The notes under the pieces are model-generated. The model searched no databases and had not been told where the DNA came from. It worked only from the letters and a program-made list of their open reading frames with translations. Below, piece by piece: positions 1 through 7,865 of a stretch of 60,776 nt of DNA. Each line of letters opens with the position of its first letter. The stretch's first letter is position 1. This DNA comes from JAMIFN01 sp964544605 (GTDB lineage: Bacteria > Pseudomonadota > Gammaproteobacteria > Burkholderiales > Burkholderiaceae_C). The stretch covers positions 1 through 60,776 of the forward strand of contig CAZJBX010000013.1 of NCBI GenBank assembly GCA_964544605.1. The letters are read 5' to 3'. The position numbers were made by a program, and so were the translations under genes.

Positions 1-59
1 CCATCCGTGAAGGTGGCCGCACAGTAGGTTCTGGCGTTGTTGCCAAAATCACAGCTTAA
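1..59 (+). CDS. tuf: Elongation factor Tu, C-terminal end (partial)
   Basis: Only the last 18 codons and the stop are in the window; the 5' part lies outside. The frame reads IREGGRTVGSGVVAKITA then TAA, which matches the conserved C-terminus of EF-Tu (barrel domain 3, IREGGRTVGAGVV...). EF-Tu carries aminoacyl-tRNA to the ribosome. Its position 80 bases before rpsJ is the usual beta-proteobacterial fusA-tuf-rpsJ arrangement. Confidence is high despite the short stretch because the motif is distinctive. Confidence 0.93.
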   Translation, partial: IREGGRTVGSGVVAKITA

Positions 60-82
60 TTTTTGTTTAGGCGCTCTTAGGT

Positions 83-115
83 CCCAGCCACGCCGCGAGG
101 CGTGACTGGGTTTCT
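83..115 (+). terminator. Hairpin between tuf and rpsJ (terminator or attenuator)
   Basis: Arms CCCAGCCACGCC (83-94) and GGCGTGACTGGG (99-110) pair with a single C/A mismatch around a GCGA loop and are followed by TTTCTCT. The U-tract is imperfect, so this could be a partial terminator or attenuator that lets some transcription reach rpsJ. No separate promoter is evident in the 24 bases left before the rpsJ start. Confidence 0.6.
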
Positions 116-139
116 CTGGCCTTCCAAGAAGGAAAACTC

Positions 140-451
140 ATGTCTAAACAAAAAATCCGCATTCGCCTCAAAGCGTTTGACTACAAGCTGATCGACAGCT
201 CTGCCGCTGAAATCGTTGAAACCGCCAAGCGCACTGGCGCGATTGTGCGTGGCCCCGTGCCCCTGCCCACTCGTATGCGTCGCTTTGACATCCTGCGTTC
301 ACCCCATGTGAACAAGGCTTCACGCGACCAGCTTGAAATCCGTACGCACCAGCGCCTGATGGACATCGTTGAGCCCAACGACAAAACCGTTGACGCCCTG
401 ATGAAGTTGGACCTGCCTGCTGGCGTTGATGTTGAAATCAAACTGCAATAA
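140..451 (+). CDS. rpsJ: 30S ribosomal protein S10
   Basis: 103 residues, the normal S10 length, beginning MSKQKIRIRLKAFDYKLID and containing the conserved GPVPLPTR segment and the SPHVNKASRDQLEIRTH segment. S10 sits in the head of the 30S subunit and, as NusE, also takes part in antitermination. The start has AAGGAAAA a few bases upstream. Normally rpsJ opens the S10 operon and is followed directly by rplC. Here a strong terminator follows 26 bases after the stop and the next gene is nagZ on the opposite strand. rplC lies at 51152, so rpsJ is probably expressed from the tuf promoter or alone. Confidence 0.97.
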   Translation: MSKQKIRIRLKAFDYKLIDSSAAEIVETAKRTGAIVRGPVPLPTRMRRFDILRSPHVNKASRDQLEIRTHQRLMDIVEPNDKTVDALMKLDLPAGVDVEIKLQ

Positions 452-477
452 GCCGTTTGCTGACAACACAAGAGAAA

Positions 478-499
478 ACCGCCCTCGGGCGGTTTTTTT
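478..499 (+). terminator. Rho-independent terminator after rpsJ
   Basis: ACCGCCC (478-484) pairs perfectly with GGGCGGT (487-493), followed by a run of T to 499 and preceded by AAAA, so it could also stop transcription of nagZ from the other side. It cuts rpsJ off from anything downstream and marks the break point of the S10 operon. Confidence 0.88.
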
Positions 500-522
500 G
501 TGGGTGCTTCGCTGGCCTAGGC

Positions 523-1638
523 TTAGGCTGCGGTGTGCGCCTCCAGCTCGGCCAGCAAATCCAGCGCGTGCAGATAACGCGGGTCGCGCATGAGCTCGTC
601 CCACGGCTGGGGTGGGGTATCGGGCAGCAGGTGCAGGCGGCGCTCCTCGCTGGCTGCGCTGGGCTGCCACAGGCCGTCTTTGCGGGCCTGCTCCAGCCCT
701 TGAATCAGCTCGTCCACGGCGTGGCCTTTGTCGGGCACAGATTGGTTGCACAGCAGCACCATATCGCAGCCTGCATTGAGGGCGGCGACGGCAGCCTCGG
801 TATAGCTCACGGTTTGGCCGTCAATTTGGCGTGCGCCTTCCATGCTGAGGTCGTCGCTGAAGATGCAGCCTTGGAAGCGGTATTGCTGGCGCAAAATGTT
901 TTGCAGCCAAACGCTGGAAAAGCCTGCGGGTTTGCTGTCCACCTTGGGGTAAATCACATGGGCGGGCATGACGGAATCGAGGCTGTTGGAGAGCCAGCCA
1001 TAGGGCGCAGCATCGTCTTTTTCAATCGCTTTGCGGCTGCGTTTGTCCACCGGAATGGCGATATGCGAATCGGCCTTGACATGGCCGTGGCCGGGGAAGT
1101 GCTTGCCGCAGTTGCGCATCCCCGCTTGGCGCAGGCCGGCCATCACCGCGCCAGCCAGGGCCGTGGCCACGCGCGGGTCGGCGGCAAAGGCGCGGTCGCC
1201 AATCACGCCTGAGCTGCCCCAGTCCAAATCCAGCACAGGGGTGAAGGAAAAATCCACGCCGCAGGCGCGCAGCTCGCTGGCCAGTACCACGCCAATGGCG
1301 TTGGCGGCATTCATGGCTTGCAGGGCGCTGTCGCCCTCGCGTTTTTCAGCGGCCATCCAGCGATCGCCCAAGGCACGCATGGGCGGCAGGGGGGTGAAGC
1401 CATCGGTTTTAAAGCGCTGCACGCGGCCACCCTCTTGGTCCACGCAAATGAGCAAATCGGGGCGCACGGCTTTGATGGCGGCGCATTGCGCAATGAGCTG
1501 GGCGCGGCTGTCCCAGTGGCGGGCGAATAAAATAACGCCGCCGACCAAAGGGTGCTTGAGGCGGCGCTTGTCAGTGGCGCTGAGTGTGCCTGTGGCGGTG
1601 TCAATGATGAGGGGGGCGTGGGGGCTGGTTTTGGCCAT
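523..1638 (-). CDS. nagZ: Beta-N-acetylhexosaminidase NagZ
   Basis: About 371 residues from the ATG at 1638 (MAKTSPHAPLIID); a TTG further out would add 19 residues without homologue support. Glycoside hydrolase family 3 cytosolic enzyme that removes GlcNAc from anhydro-muropeptides in peptidoglycan recycling. Visible family motifs are ICVDQEGGRVQR, the KHFPGHG loop with the catalytic histidine, and FSDDLSMEGA with the nucleophilic aspartate. It diverges from metX; the 84 bases between the two starts must contain both promoters. It stands alone on its strand and converges on rpsJ. Confidence 0.95.
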   Translation of the reverse strand: MAKTSPHAPLIIDTATGTLSATDKRRLKHPLVGGVILFARHWDSRAQLIAQCAAIKAVRPDLLICVDQEGGRVQRFKTDGFTPLPPMRALGDRWMAAEKREGDSALQAMNAANAIGVVLASELRACGVDFSFTPVLDLDWGSSGVIGDRAFAADPRVATALAGAVMAGLRQAGMRNCGKHFPGHGHVKADSHIAIPVDKRSRKAIEKDDAAPYGWLSNSLDSVMPAHVIYPKVDSKPAGFSSVWLQNILRQQYRFQGCIFSDDLSMEGARQIDGQTVSYTEAAVAALNAGCDMVLLCNQSVPDKGHAVDELIQGLEQARKDGLWQPSAASEERRLHLLPDTPPQPWDELMRDPRYLHALDLLAELEAHTAA

Positions 1639-1722
1639 GAGAAGAAGGCAAAAAGGGGCAAGAAAGCCCGTAAAAGGCGCGTGCGCCGTGGGCAAAACCC
1701 CGCTATCTTACAATGAGTGCCC

Positions 1723-2844
1723 ATGATGAAAGTTCAAGCCAAATCCATGCATTTTGATCAGCCCCTGCCTTTGGCTAGCGGGCAGTCGATGCCTGCCTAC
1801 GATTTGGCCTATGAAACCTATGGTCAGCTCAATGCCGAGCGCAGCAATGCGGTGCTGATTTGCCATGCTTTGAACGCCAGCCACCATGTGGCGGGCGAGT
1901 ATGAGGGGCAGGAGAATTCCAAGGGCTGGTGGGACAATATGATCGGCCCGGGCAAGCCCGTGGACACCAACCGCTTTTTTGTGATTGGGGTGAACAATCT
2001 CGGCTCCTGCTTTGGCTCGACTGGGCCCATGCACCGCAAGCCTGGCAGTGATGCGGTTTGGGGTGCGGACTTTCCCGTGCTCACGGTGGAAGACTGGGTC
2101 GATGCCCAAGCCCGTTTGCTCGATGCCTTGGGCGTGCAAGAGCTGGCCGCCGTCATGGGAGGCAGCTTGGGTGGTATGCAGGTACTGGCTTGGGCCATGC
2201 GCTATCCCAAGCGCCTGCGCCATGCCGTGGCCATTGCCACTGCGCCGAGTTTGAGCGCCGAGAACATTGCCTTCAATGAGGTGGCACGGCGGGCGATTAC
2301 GACTGACCCTGATTTCCACGGCGGCAACTTCTACCAGCATGGCGTGGTGCCCAAGCGCGGTCTGCGCATTGCGCGCATGATTGGCCACATCACCTACCTC
2401 AGCGATGATGTGATGAACCAAAAATTTGGCCGTGAGCTGCGCGATGCCGTGAACGGCGGCTACAAATACAGCACGCAAGAGGTGGAGTTCCAGATTGAGA
2501 GCTATTTGCGCTACCAAGGCGACAAATTTGCCGACTACTTTGATGCCAACACTTATTTGCTGATTACGCGGGCCTTGGATTATTTTGACCCCGCCGCCGC
2601 CTATGGCGGTGATTTGCGCGCCGCCTTCAGCAGCATTGAGGCCGATTTTTTTGTCGCCAGCTTCAGCACCGATTGGCGCTTTGCGCCACAGCGCAGCCGC
2701 GAGATTGTGCAGGCTTTGGTGGCGAACCGCCGCCGCGTGGCCTATGCCGAGATTGATGCGCCGCATGGCCACGATGCCTTTTTGCTGGAAGACCCGCGCT
2801 ATATGGGCGCGGTGCGATCTTATTTTGCCAATATGGCCATTTGA
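1723..2844 (+). CDS. metX: Homoserine O-acyltransferase MetX
   Basis: 373 residues of the alpha/beta-hydrolase MetX family, which activates the hydroxyl of homoserine in methionine synthesis. Visible are the HALNASHH oxyanion region, the GPGKPVDT and NNLGSCFGSTGP segments, the nucleophile elbow GGSLGGMQ, the acid in STDWRF and the histidine in PHGHDAF. Family annotation says acetyltransferase, but many proteobacterial MetX proteins use succinyl-CoA, and sequence reading alone does not settle this. Tandem ATGs at 1723 and 1726, plus a GTG at 1717, are possible starts; none has a clear RBS. TATCTTACAAT just upstream resembles a -10, so the mRNA may be nearly leaderless. The stop overlaps a possible metW start (ATGA). 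Confidence 0.95.
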   Translation: MMKVQAKSMHFDQPLPLASGQSMPAYDLAYETYGQLNAERSNAVLICHALNASHHVAGEYEGQENSKGWWDNMIGPGKPVDTNRFFVIGVNNLGSCFGSTGPMHRKPGSDAVWGADFPVLTVEDWVDAQARLLDALGVQELAAVMGGSLGGMQVLAWAMRYPKRLRHAVAIATAPSLSAENIAFNEVARRAITTDPDFHGGNFYQHGVVPKRGLRIARMIGHITYLSDDVMNQKFGRELRDAVNGGYKYSTQEVEFQIESYLRYQGDKFADYFDANTYLLITRALDYFDPAAAYGGDLRAAFSSIEADFFVASFSTDWRFAPQRSREIVQALVANRRRVAYAEIDAPHGHDAFLLEDPRYMGAVRSYFANMAI

Positions 2845-2855
2845 TGAGGGCAGCT

Positions 2856-3461
2856 ATGTCGATTCGTGAACTCAGCCCCCTCCATGCCTTAATTGCCGAT
2901 TGGGTACCGCCAGGCAGCCGCGTCCTTGATTTGGGCTGTGGTGATGGCAGTTTGTTGTATTACTTGATGCATTTTCGCGCTTGCAGCGGCTACGGCATTG
3001 AACTCAACGATGACAAATTGCAGGCCAGCATGGCCAAAGGTTTGCCTGTGTTGCAATTGAATTTGGAAGACGGCTTGGCCCTGTTTGCCGACCAGAGCTT
3101 TGATGTGGTGCTGCAAATCAACACCTTGCAACATTTGCGCAATGCGCAAACCATGCTGCGCGAGACGGCGCGCGTGGGCCGGCGCGGCATTGTGGCCTTC
3201 CCCAATTTTGCGCACTGGCCCAATCGCCTGTCGATTCTGCGCGGCCATATGCCGGTGACAAAATCCCTGCCCTATGAGTGGTATGACACGCCCAATATTC
3301 GGGTTGGCACTTTTGCGGATTTCGCTGATTTGGCGCGCCGTAGCGAGATTCAAGTGCTCGATTCTTTTGGCGCCATCAGCCACCCCGATGGCCGCTGCGA
3401 GGCCGTGCGCTGGCTGCCCAATTGGCGCGCCAACACGGCGGTTTACAGCATCAGCCGTTAG
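2856..3461 (+). CDS. metW: MetW, methionine biosynthesis methyltransferase-fold protein
   Basis: About 201 residues. It has a SAM-binding class I methyltransferase-like core beginning SRVLDLGCGDGSLL, followed by the family segment FPNFAHWPNRLSILRGHMP. MetW is almost always encoded directly after metX in proteobacteria and is reported to support MetX activity. I chose the ATG at 2856 because GAGGG lies six bases before it. The ATG at 2844, overlapping the metX stop, is an alternative that adds four residues. Translation is probably coupled to metX. The 3' end overlaps the convergent hemerythrin-like gene by 11 bases. Confidence 0.94.
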   Translation: MSIRELSPLHALIADWVPPGSRVLDLGCGDGSLLYYLMHFRACSGYGIELNDDKLQASMAKGLPVLQLNLEDGLALFADQSFDVVLQINTLQHLRNAQTMLRETARVGRRGIVAFPNFAHWPNRLSILRGHMPVTKSLPYEWYDTPNIRVGTFADFADLARRSEIQVLDSFGAISHPDGRCEAVRWLPNWRANTAVYSISR

Positions 3462-3888
3462 GTTTTTCAGCCGCCGCCAGTTCGGGCAGTAGGCCCGCTT
3501 CTTCTCGCTCGTGGTGGTGCTCCAGCAGGTTTTTCAAGCTGCGCTCGTCGTCCATCATTTTGATGAGCCAGTGCAGGCGCGCTGGGCCTGCGGGCGGAAA
3601 CTCGCGCTCCAGGCGCTCTTGCATCAGCTCGGCCACTTGCAGGGCTTTGTCGTGCTCGGCCTCATACACCAAGGTGCGCCATTTTGGGCCGTCCACGCTT
3701 TTGTGCGGCGGCAGGGCGTGCTCGTTCTCTAGCGCAATGTGCTGGCGCAGCATCTGCAAAAAGCTGGCGTAGCGGCTGCGGGCGCTGGCGATGTCTTGCT
3801 CAATCAAAGCCTCTTGGTGGCTGAGCATGAGGGCTTCAAGCTGGCGGTGTTCGCGCAAAATGCGCTCTATCAAATCGGCACGCTTCAT
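3451..3888 (-). CDS. Hemerythrin-like (HHE domain) protein
   Basis: 145 residues, alpha-helical, with histidines and acidic residues spaced as in hemerythrin HHE domains: REHRQLE near the N-terminus, LRQHIALENEH in the middle, EAEHDKA, and LEHHHEREEAGLLPEL at the end. Proteins of this type bind a di-iron site and are linked to oxygen, NO or iron handling. The start is fixed by AAGGAG just upstream (3889-3897). It is the last gene of the minus-strand run DUF2069-lpxL-thiG-thiDE-nth, 11 bases after nth. A second protein of the same class is encoded at 21560-22009. The physiological role is unknown. Confidence 0.8.
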   Translation of the reverse strand: MKRADLIERILREHRQLEALMLSHQEALIEQDIASARSRYASFLQMLRQHIALENEHALPPHKSVDGPKWRTLVYEAEHDKALQVAELMQERLEREFPPAGPARLHWLIKMMDDERSLKNLLEHHHEREEAGLLPELAAAEKPNG

Positions 3889-3899
3889 GGCAAGGCTCC

Positions 3900-4619
3900 T
3901 TAGGCAAAATCGGCTTGGTGTTTGAAGCCGCAAAACTCGGCCACGGCGCAATCGCCGCATTGCGGCTTGCGGGCTTGGCAGATGTAGCGGCCATGCAAAA
4001 TCAGCCAATGGTGGGCATGTTGCAAATAGGGCTGGGGAATGCGCTTGAGCAATTGCTTTTCCACTTCCAGCGGGGTTTTGCCCGCAGCCAAACCTGTGCG
4101 GTTGCCCAGGCGAAAGAGGTGGGTATCGACCGCCATGGTGGGCTGGCCAAAGGCCACATTCAGCACCACATTGGCGGTTTTGCGGCCCACGCCGGGCAGG
4201 GCCTCCAGTGCCTCGCGGTTTTGTGGCACTTGGCCGCCGTGTTCATTCACCAAAATATGGCAGGTGGCCATGAGGTTTTTCGCCTTGCTGCGAAACAAGC
4301 CAATGGTTTTCAGGGCGTTTTCCAGCTTCTCAGGCCCAAGATCGATGATGGCTTGGGGTGTATTCGCCACGGCAAACAGCGGGCGGGTGGCTTTGTTCAC
4401 GCCCACATCGGTGGCTTGGGCCGAGAGCAGCACGGCGGCCAGCAGCTCAAAATCTGTGCTGTATTCCAGTTCGGTTTTGGGCTCTGGGTTGGCCGCTTGC
4501 AGGGTGCTGAAAAAGCCTTCAATTTGTGCCGCCGTCATGCGCTTGCCTGCGCTTTGGGCTTTTTTTACCAAGGTGGCGTTGGGGCTTTTTGGGGCGGTTT
4601 TTTGGGCTGCGGTGCTCAT
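3900..4619 (-). CDS. nth: Endonuclease III (DNA glycosylase/AP lyase)
   Basis: 239 residues. Removes oxidised pyrimidines from DNA in base excision repair. The helix-hairpin-helix LPGVGRKTANVV carries the catalytic lysine (about K147), VDTH carries the catalytic aspartate (D165), and the C-terminal 4Fe-4S cluster is complete: C214-x6-C221-x2-C224-x5-C230. Compared with the ~211-residue E. coli protein it has an extra lysine-rich N-terminus of about 27 residues before MTAAQIEGFF; an internal start there is possible. Its ATG overlaps the thiDE stop (ATGA), so translation is coupled. Confidence 0.96.
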   Translation of the reverse strand: MSTAAQKTAPKSPNATLVKKAQSAGKRMTAAQIEGFFSTLQAANPEPKTELEYSTDFELLAAVLLSAQATDVGVNKATRPLFAVANTPQAIIDLGPEKLENALKTIGLFRSKAKNLMATCHILVNEHGGQVPQNREALEALPGVGRKTANVVLNVAFGQPTMAVDTHLFRLGNRTGLAAGKTPLEVEKQLLKRIPQPYLQHAHHWLILHGRYICQARKPQCGDCAVAEFCGFKHQADFA

Positions 4620-6184
4620 GGCTGGCTTCCTTCATGCGGCAGGCTGGGGCGGGGCAGGGCGGGTGGGGCCACAATTTGCGCCGCGCCTTGGGCAAAGGCG
4701 GCGCGCCACAGGGGCAGGCTGTGCTCAGGCTGTGGGCCGATGCCGCGCACCAAGCAGGCCGCAGCCGCCCCTGCAGCGGCCACGGTGGTCGCTTGCTCGT
4801 ATTCAAGCAGGCCGCCTATGCCCACCACAGGGCAGCCTGCCAAGGCCGCCCAGCAGGCCAAATTGTGCTGGCCTTGGGGCAGCCAGGGCATGTCTTTGGT
4901 GGTGGTGGCCCACACGGGGCCGCAGGCGATGTAGCTGGGCGAGAGGCTGCGCGCGCGGGCCAGCTCCCACAGGCTGTGGCTGCTCAGCCCTAAGCTCAGG
5001 CCGCGCTCGGCTTGGGCGCTTTGCACGGCTTGGCGTTGCTGTGGGCTGAGGCTTTGCCAGTCTTCTTGCCCCAAATGCAGGGCATCGGCCCCAGCGGCCA
5101 GGGCCAAATCAAGGTGGTCGTTGATGTAAAGCCGTGCCCCATGCTGGCGGGCCAGGGCAATGGCTTGGGCGATGTCATGCGCCAGCGCCGCCTGCCAAGC
5201 GGCATCGGCATTGGCGGGGCGCTTGACGCGCAATTGCAGCAGCTTGGCCCCCGCTTGCAGCAGGGCTTGCAGGCGCGGCAGGCTGTCGGTGATGGCGTAA
5301 ATGGCATCGGGCAGGGCTTGCGCCGCGTCGTGGCGGGGCGGGGGCAGGGCCGTGGGCGCTTGCGCGTCCCAGCTCAAGCTGGGCATGTGGCGGGCCTGCA
5401 TAAAGCCCGCTTGGGCCGCCACAGGGCCGGGGCCAAGCCCAGCGGCATAGCCGCGCTCAATGGCGTGGGCGGTGGCCATTTTTGCCAGCACCACGGCATC
5501 GGCCACCACAAAGCCCAAGGCCATGGCAGCGGCGGCGCTGCTGGCAAAGGTGCAGCCCGTGCCGTGCAAATGCGGCTGTGCTTGGCGCGGCAGGGCCAGC
5601 CAGCCGCTGGCCTGCGGGCTTTGCAGCCAGTCGAGCGAGAGGGCGGCGCTGGCGGCATCGTCACCGCCGGTGATGCACAGGCTGGGGCCGCCGCTGTAGT
5701 GGCTGTGTTGCGCCAGCTCCAGGCGCTGGGCCTCGGCCCGGTTGGGGGTGATGAGGCTGGCCAGCGGCAGCAATTCATGGCGGTAGGCTTGCAGCAGCTC
5801 GGCATTGGCAAAATCTGCGCCGCTGCTGGCCTTGAGCACGGGGTCCACCACCACGGGCAAATGCGGCTGGCTTTGGCGCAGTTGGCGGATGCAGTGGGCC
5901 ACGGCGCGCACATTGGCGGCGCTGGCGAGTAGGCCGATTTTGATGGCGGCGGGCGGCAGGTCTTGCGCCAAGGCATCGAGTTGGGCTGTCAGCAGCTCGG
6001 GCGCAGTGGCGGCAATGGCGCTCACGCCCACGGAGTTCTGCGCTGTGATGGCGGCCACTACGGGGCAAAAGTGCAGGCCGAAGGCGGCGGCGGCGCGGGC
6101 ATCGGCGCTCAGGCCCGCACCACCACCTGAGTCATTGCCAGCAATGCTCCAGAGGACGGGGCGCGGCGGGGCGGCGGCGCTCAT
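4616..6184 (-). CDS. thiDE: ThiD-ThiE fusion: HMP-phosphate kinase / thiamine-phosphate synthase
   Basis: 522 residues in two enzymes. Residues 1-265 are ThiD (ribokinase fold): SIAGNDSGGGAG at the N-terminus, VVDPVLKASSG near 112, and the anion-hole motif HGTGCTFAS at 207-215. Residues about 292-515 are ThiE (TIM barrel): LLQLRVK at 315, YINDH at 353, ADALHLGQED at 366, CGPVWATTTKD at 421 and VVGIGG near 456. Together they phosphorylate HMP-P and couple HMP-PP to the thiazole phosphate to give thiamine phosphate. A Pro/Ala-rich linker around 270-292 joins them. It overlaps thiG upstream and nth downstream by four bases each. No thiC, thiS or thiO is in the window. Confidence 0.94.
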   Translation of the reverse strand: MSAAAPPRPVLWSIAGNDSGGGAGLSADARAAAAFGLHFCPVVAAITAQNSVGVSAIAATAPELLTAQLDALAQDLPPAAIKIGLLASAANVRAVAHCIRQLRQSQPHLPVVVDPVLKASSGADFANAELLQAYRHELLPLASLITPNRAEAQRLELAQHSHYSGGPSLCITGGDDAASAALSLDWLQSPQASGWLALPRQAQPHLHGTGCTFASSAAAAMALGFVVADAVVLAKMATAHAIERGYAAGLGPGPVAAQAGFMQARHMPSLSWDAQAPTALPPPRHDAAQALPDAIYAITDSLPRLQALLQAGAKLLQLRVKRPANADAAWQAALAHDIAQAIALARQHGARLYINDHLDLALAAGADALHLGQEDWQSLSPQQRQAVQSAQAERGLSLGLSSHSLWELARARSLSPSYIACGPVWATTTKDMPWLPQGQHNLACWAALAGCPVVGIGGLLEYEQATTVAAAGAAAACLVRGIGPQPEHSLPLWRAAFAQGAAQIVAPPALPRPSLPHEGSQP

Positions 6185-6993
6185 GGCAGCAAAAAGGGCT
6201 TGCCCGTCACGGGCGTGCTGGCCACGGCAAAATCTTGCGCGGGCATCACGCCAGCCAAACGCCCTTGGCGGCCTGCGGCAATGGCTTGCTTGAAGGCGCT
6301 GGCCATGGCCACGGGCTGGGCCGCTTGGCTCACGGCAGAGTTCAGCAGCACGGCGTCAAAGCCCATTTCCATGGCTTGGGCGGCGTGGCTGGGTGCGCCA
6401 ATGCCCGCGTCGATGATGAGGGTGGTATCGGGCAGGCGCTCGCGCAGGGTGCGCAGGGCAAAGGGGTTAATCAGCCCTTGGCCTGAGCCAATTGGCGCAC
6501 CCCAAGGCATGAGCAGGGGGCAGCCCACATCCAGCAGGCGCTGGCAGGTGACCAAATCATCGGTGCAGTAGGGGAAAACGGTAAAGCCCTCTTTCACCAG
6601 CTCGGCGGCGGCGGCAATCAGCTCAATCGGGTCGGGTTGCAGGGTGTATTCATCGCCAATGACTTCGAGCTTGAGCCAGGGCGTGTCATACAGCTCCCGT
6701 GCCATATGCGCCAGCTCAATGGCCTCACGAGCGCTGCGGCAGCCCGCCGTATTGGGCAGCAGGCGCGCGCCTGTTTGCGCCAAATGGTGGCGGATGCTGG
6801 CAATAAAGCCGTTGTCGCCCGCTGCGGCAAGCTGGCGCTTGAGGCCCACAGTGACGATTTGTGCGCCGCTGGCGGCGAGGCTATCGGCCAAAACCTGCGG
6901 CGAGGGATAGCCCGCCGTGCCCAGTAAAAAGCGGCTGTTTAAAGTGACACCGTCAATCTGCCAGGTGTCTTGGTTTGCGCTGGCTTCAGTCAT
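6181..6993 (-). CDS. thiG: Thiazole synthase
   Basis: 270 residues. Forms the thiazole phosphate ring of thiamine from deoxyxylulose 5-phosphate, dehydroglycine and ThiS-thiocarboxylate. The TIM-barrel motifs RFLLGTAGY, LLPNTAGC, PWLKLEVI (Schiff-base lysine about K108), MPWGAPIGSGQG and DAGIGAPSHAAQAMEMG are all present. The start overlaps the 3' end of the lpxL-like gene by eight bases and the stop overlaps thiDE by four. The sulfur carrier ThiS, usually encoded right before thiG, is missing here and must be elsewhere. No TPP riboswitch can fit before it because lpxL abuts. Confidence 0.96.
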   Translation of the reverse strand: MTEASANQDTWQIDGVTLNSRFLLGTAGYPSPQVLADSLAASGAQIVTVGLKRQLAAAGDNGFIASIRHHLAQTGARLLPNTAGCRSAREAIELAHMARELYDTPWLKLEVIGDEYTLQPDPIELIAAAAELVKEGFTVFPYCTDDLVTCQRLLDVGCPLLMPWGAPIGSGQGLINPFALRTLRERLPDTTLIIDAGIGAPSHAAQAMEMGFDAVLLNSAVSQAAQPVAMASAFKQAIAAGRQGRLAGVMPAQDFAVASTPVTGKPFLLP

Positions 6994-7861
6994 AAAAAGG
7001 GGCCTCCCCTTGTGGGCGGGTTTTAAAGCGTTTGTGAACCCAATAGTATTGGGCGATGCCGTGTTGCTCGATGGCCGCTTCCAGCTCGGCGTTCATGCGG
7101 CGGGTGTCGGCCACCACATCGTCGCTGGGGTAGTTTTCCCACAGGGGCGAGACATGCACGGTATAGCCTTGGGCATCGAGCACGGTGTACATGGCCAGCA
7201 CCGGCACGCGGCCCATGCGGGCCATGCGCGGCAGTGAGCTGACGGTGGCGGCGGTGACGCCGAAGAAGGGCACGAACTCGGCATCTTTGGCACCCAAATC
7301 CATATCGGGCAGCAGGTAGAAGTGGGCGTTCTCGCGGCGGATGGCGTTGATGACGCCGCGAATGGAGTCATGGCGCGGGGCCAAAATCGCATTGCCAAAG
7401 CGGTTGCGGCCTTGGCGCACCCAGGCATCGAGATAGGGGTTGCGCTGGGCCGAGTAAATGCTGGCCACGGGGCGCTGGCAGAGCAGGGTGATGGCCGTGC
7501 CGCCAGCGTCCAGCCCCATGAAGTGGGGAGCGAATATCAAGACTGGCTTTTCAGCTTGCAGCAGCTCAACTGGGCCTTGCCAGCGCAGGCGCTGCTGCAG
7601 CACGGCCTCGCTGCCATGCCAGAGCCAAGCGCGGTCCAGCCAGCTTTGGCCAAAGTGACGGAACACTGCCTTGAGCTCTTTGCGCCTTTGTGCGGGCGTG
7701 AGCTGCGGAAAGCAGGCGGCGAGATTGCGCTCAACAATACGGCGGCGCTTGCGCGCCAGCGGGTAAAGCAGCGCGCCCAAGCCCGCGCCCAAGGCTCGCA
7801 GCCAAGGCAGGGGCAGGGGGGCCAAGGCACGGAAGAGCAGCAGTACAAATTTGGCCCACAT
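6986..7861 (-). CDS. LpxL/HtrB-family lipid A acyltransferase
   Basis: 291 residues of the lysophospholipid acyltransferase superfamily, which adds a secondary acyl chain to lipid A at the inner membrane. An N-terminal hydrophobic helix (FVLLLFRALAPLPLPWL) anchors it, and the catalytic H-x4-D motif HFMGLD sits at 113-118. The central YSAQRNPYLD and LLPDMDLG segments are typical of the family. The RBS GAGGG lies in the end of the upstream DUF2069 gene, four bases away. Which acyl chain and position it uses cannot be told from sequence. Only one copy is seen here, although LpxL and LpxM homologues are often paired. Confidence 0.9.
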   Translation of the reverse strand: MWAKFVLLLFRALAPLPLPWLRALGAGLGALLYPLARKRRRIVERNLAACFPQLTPAQRRKELKAVFRHFGQSWLDRAWLWHGSEAVLQQRLRWQGPVELLQAEKPVLIFAPHFMGLDAGGTAITLLCQRPVASIYSAQRNPYLDAWVRQGRNRFGNAILAPRHDSIRGVINAIRRENAHFYLLPDMDLGAKDAEFVPFFGVTAATVSSLPRMARMGRVPVLAMYTVLDAQGYTVHVSPLWENYPSDDVVADTRRMNAELEAAIEQHGIAQYYWVHKRFKTRPQGEAPFYD

Positions 7862-7865
7862 CGCT

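Noticed and set aside
1639..1722. SAM riboswitch before metX
   Set aside because: The space between nagZ and metX starts is too short and shows no SAM-aptamer-like hairpin set.
6994..7060. TPP riboswitch before thiG
   Set aside because: The region is lpxL coding sequence and thiG overlaps it; there is no CTGAGA-type core.
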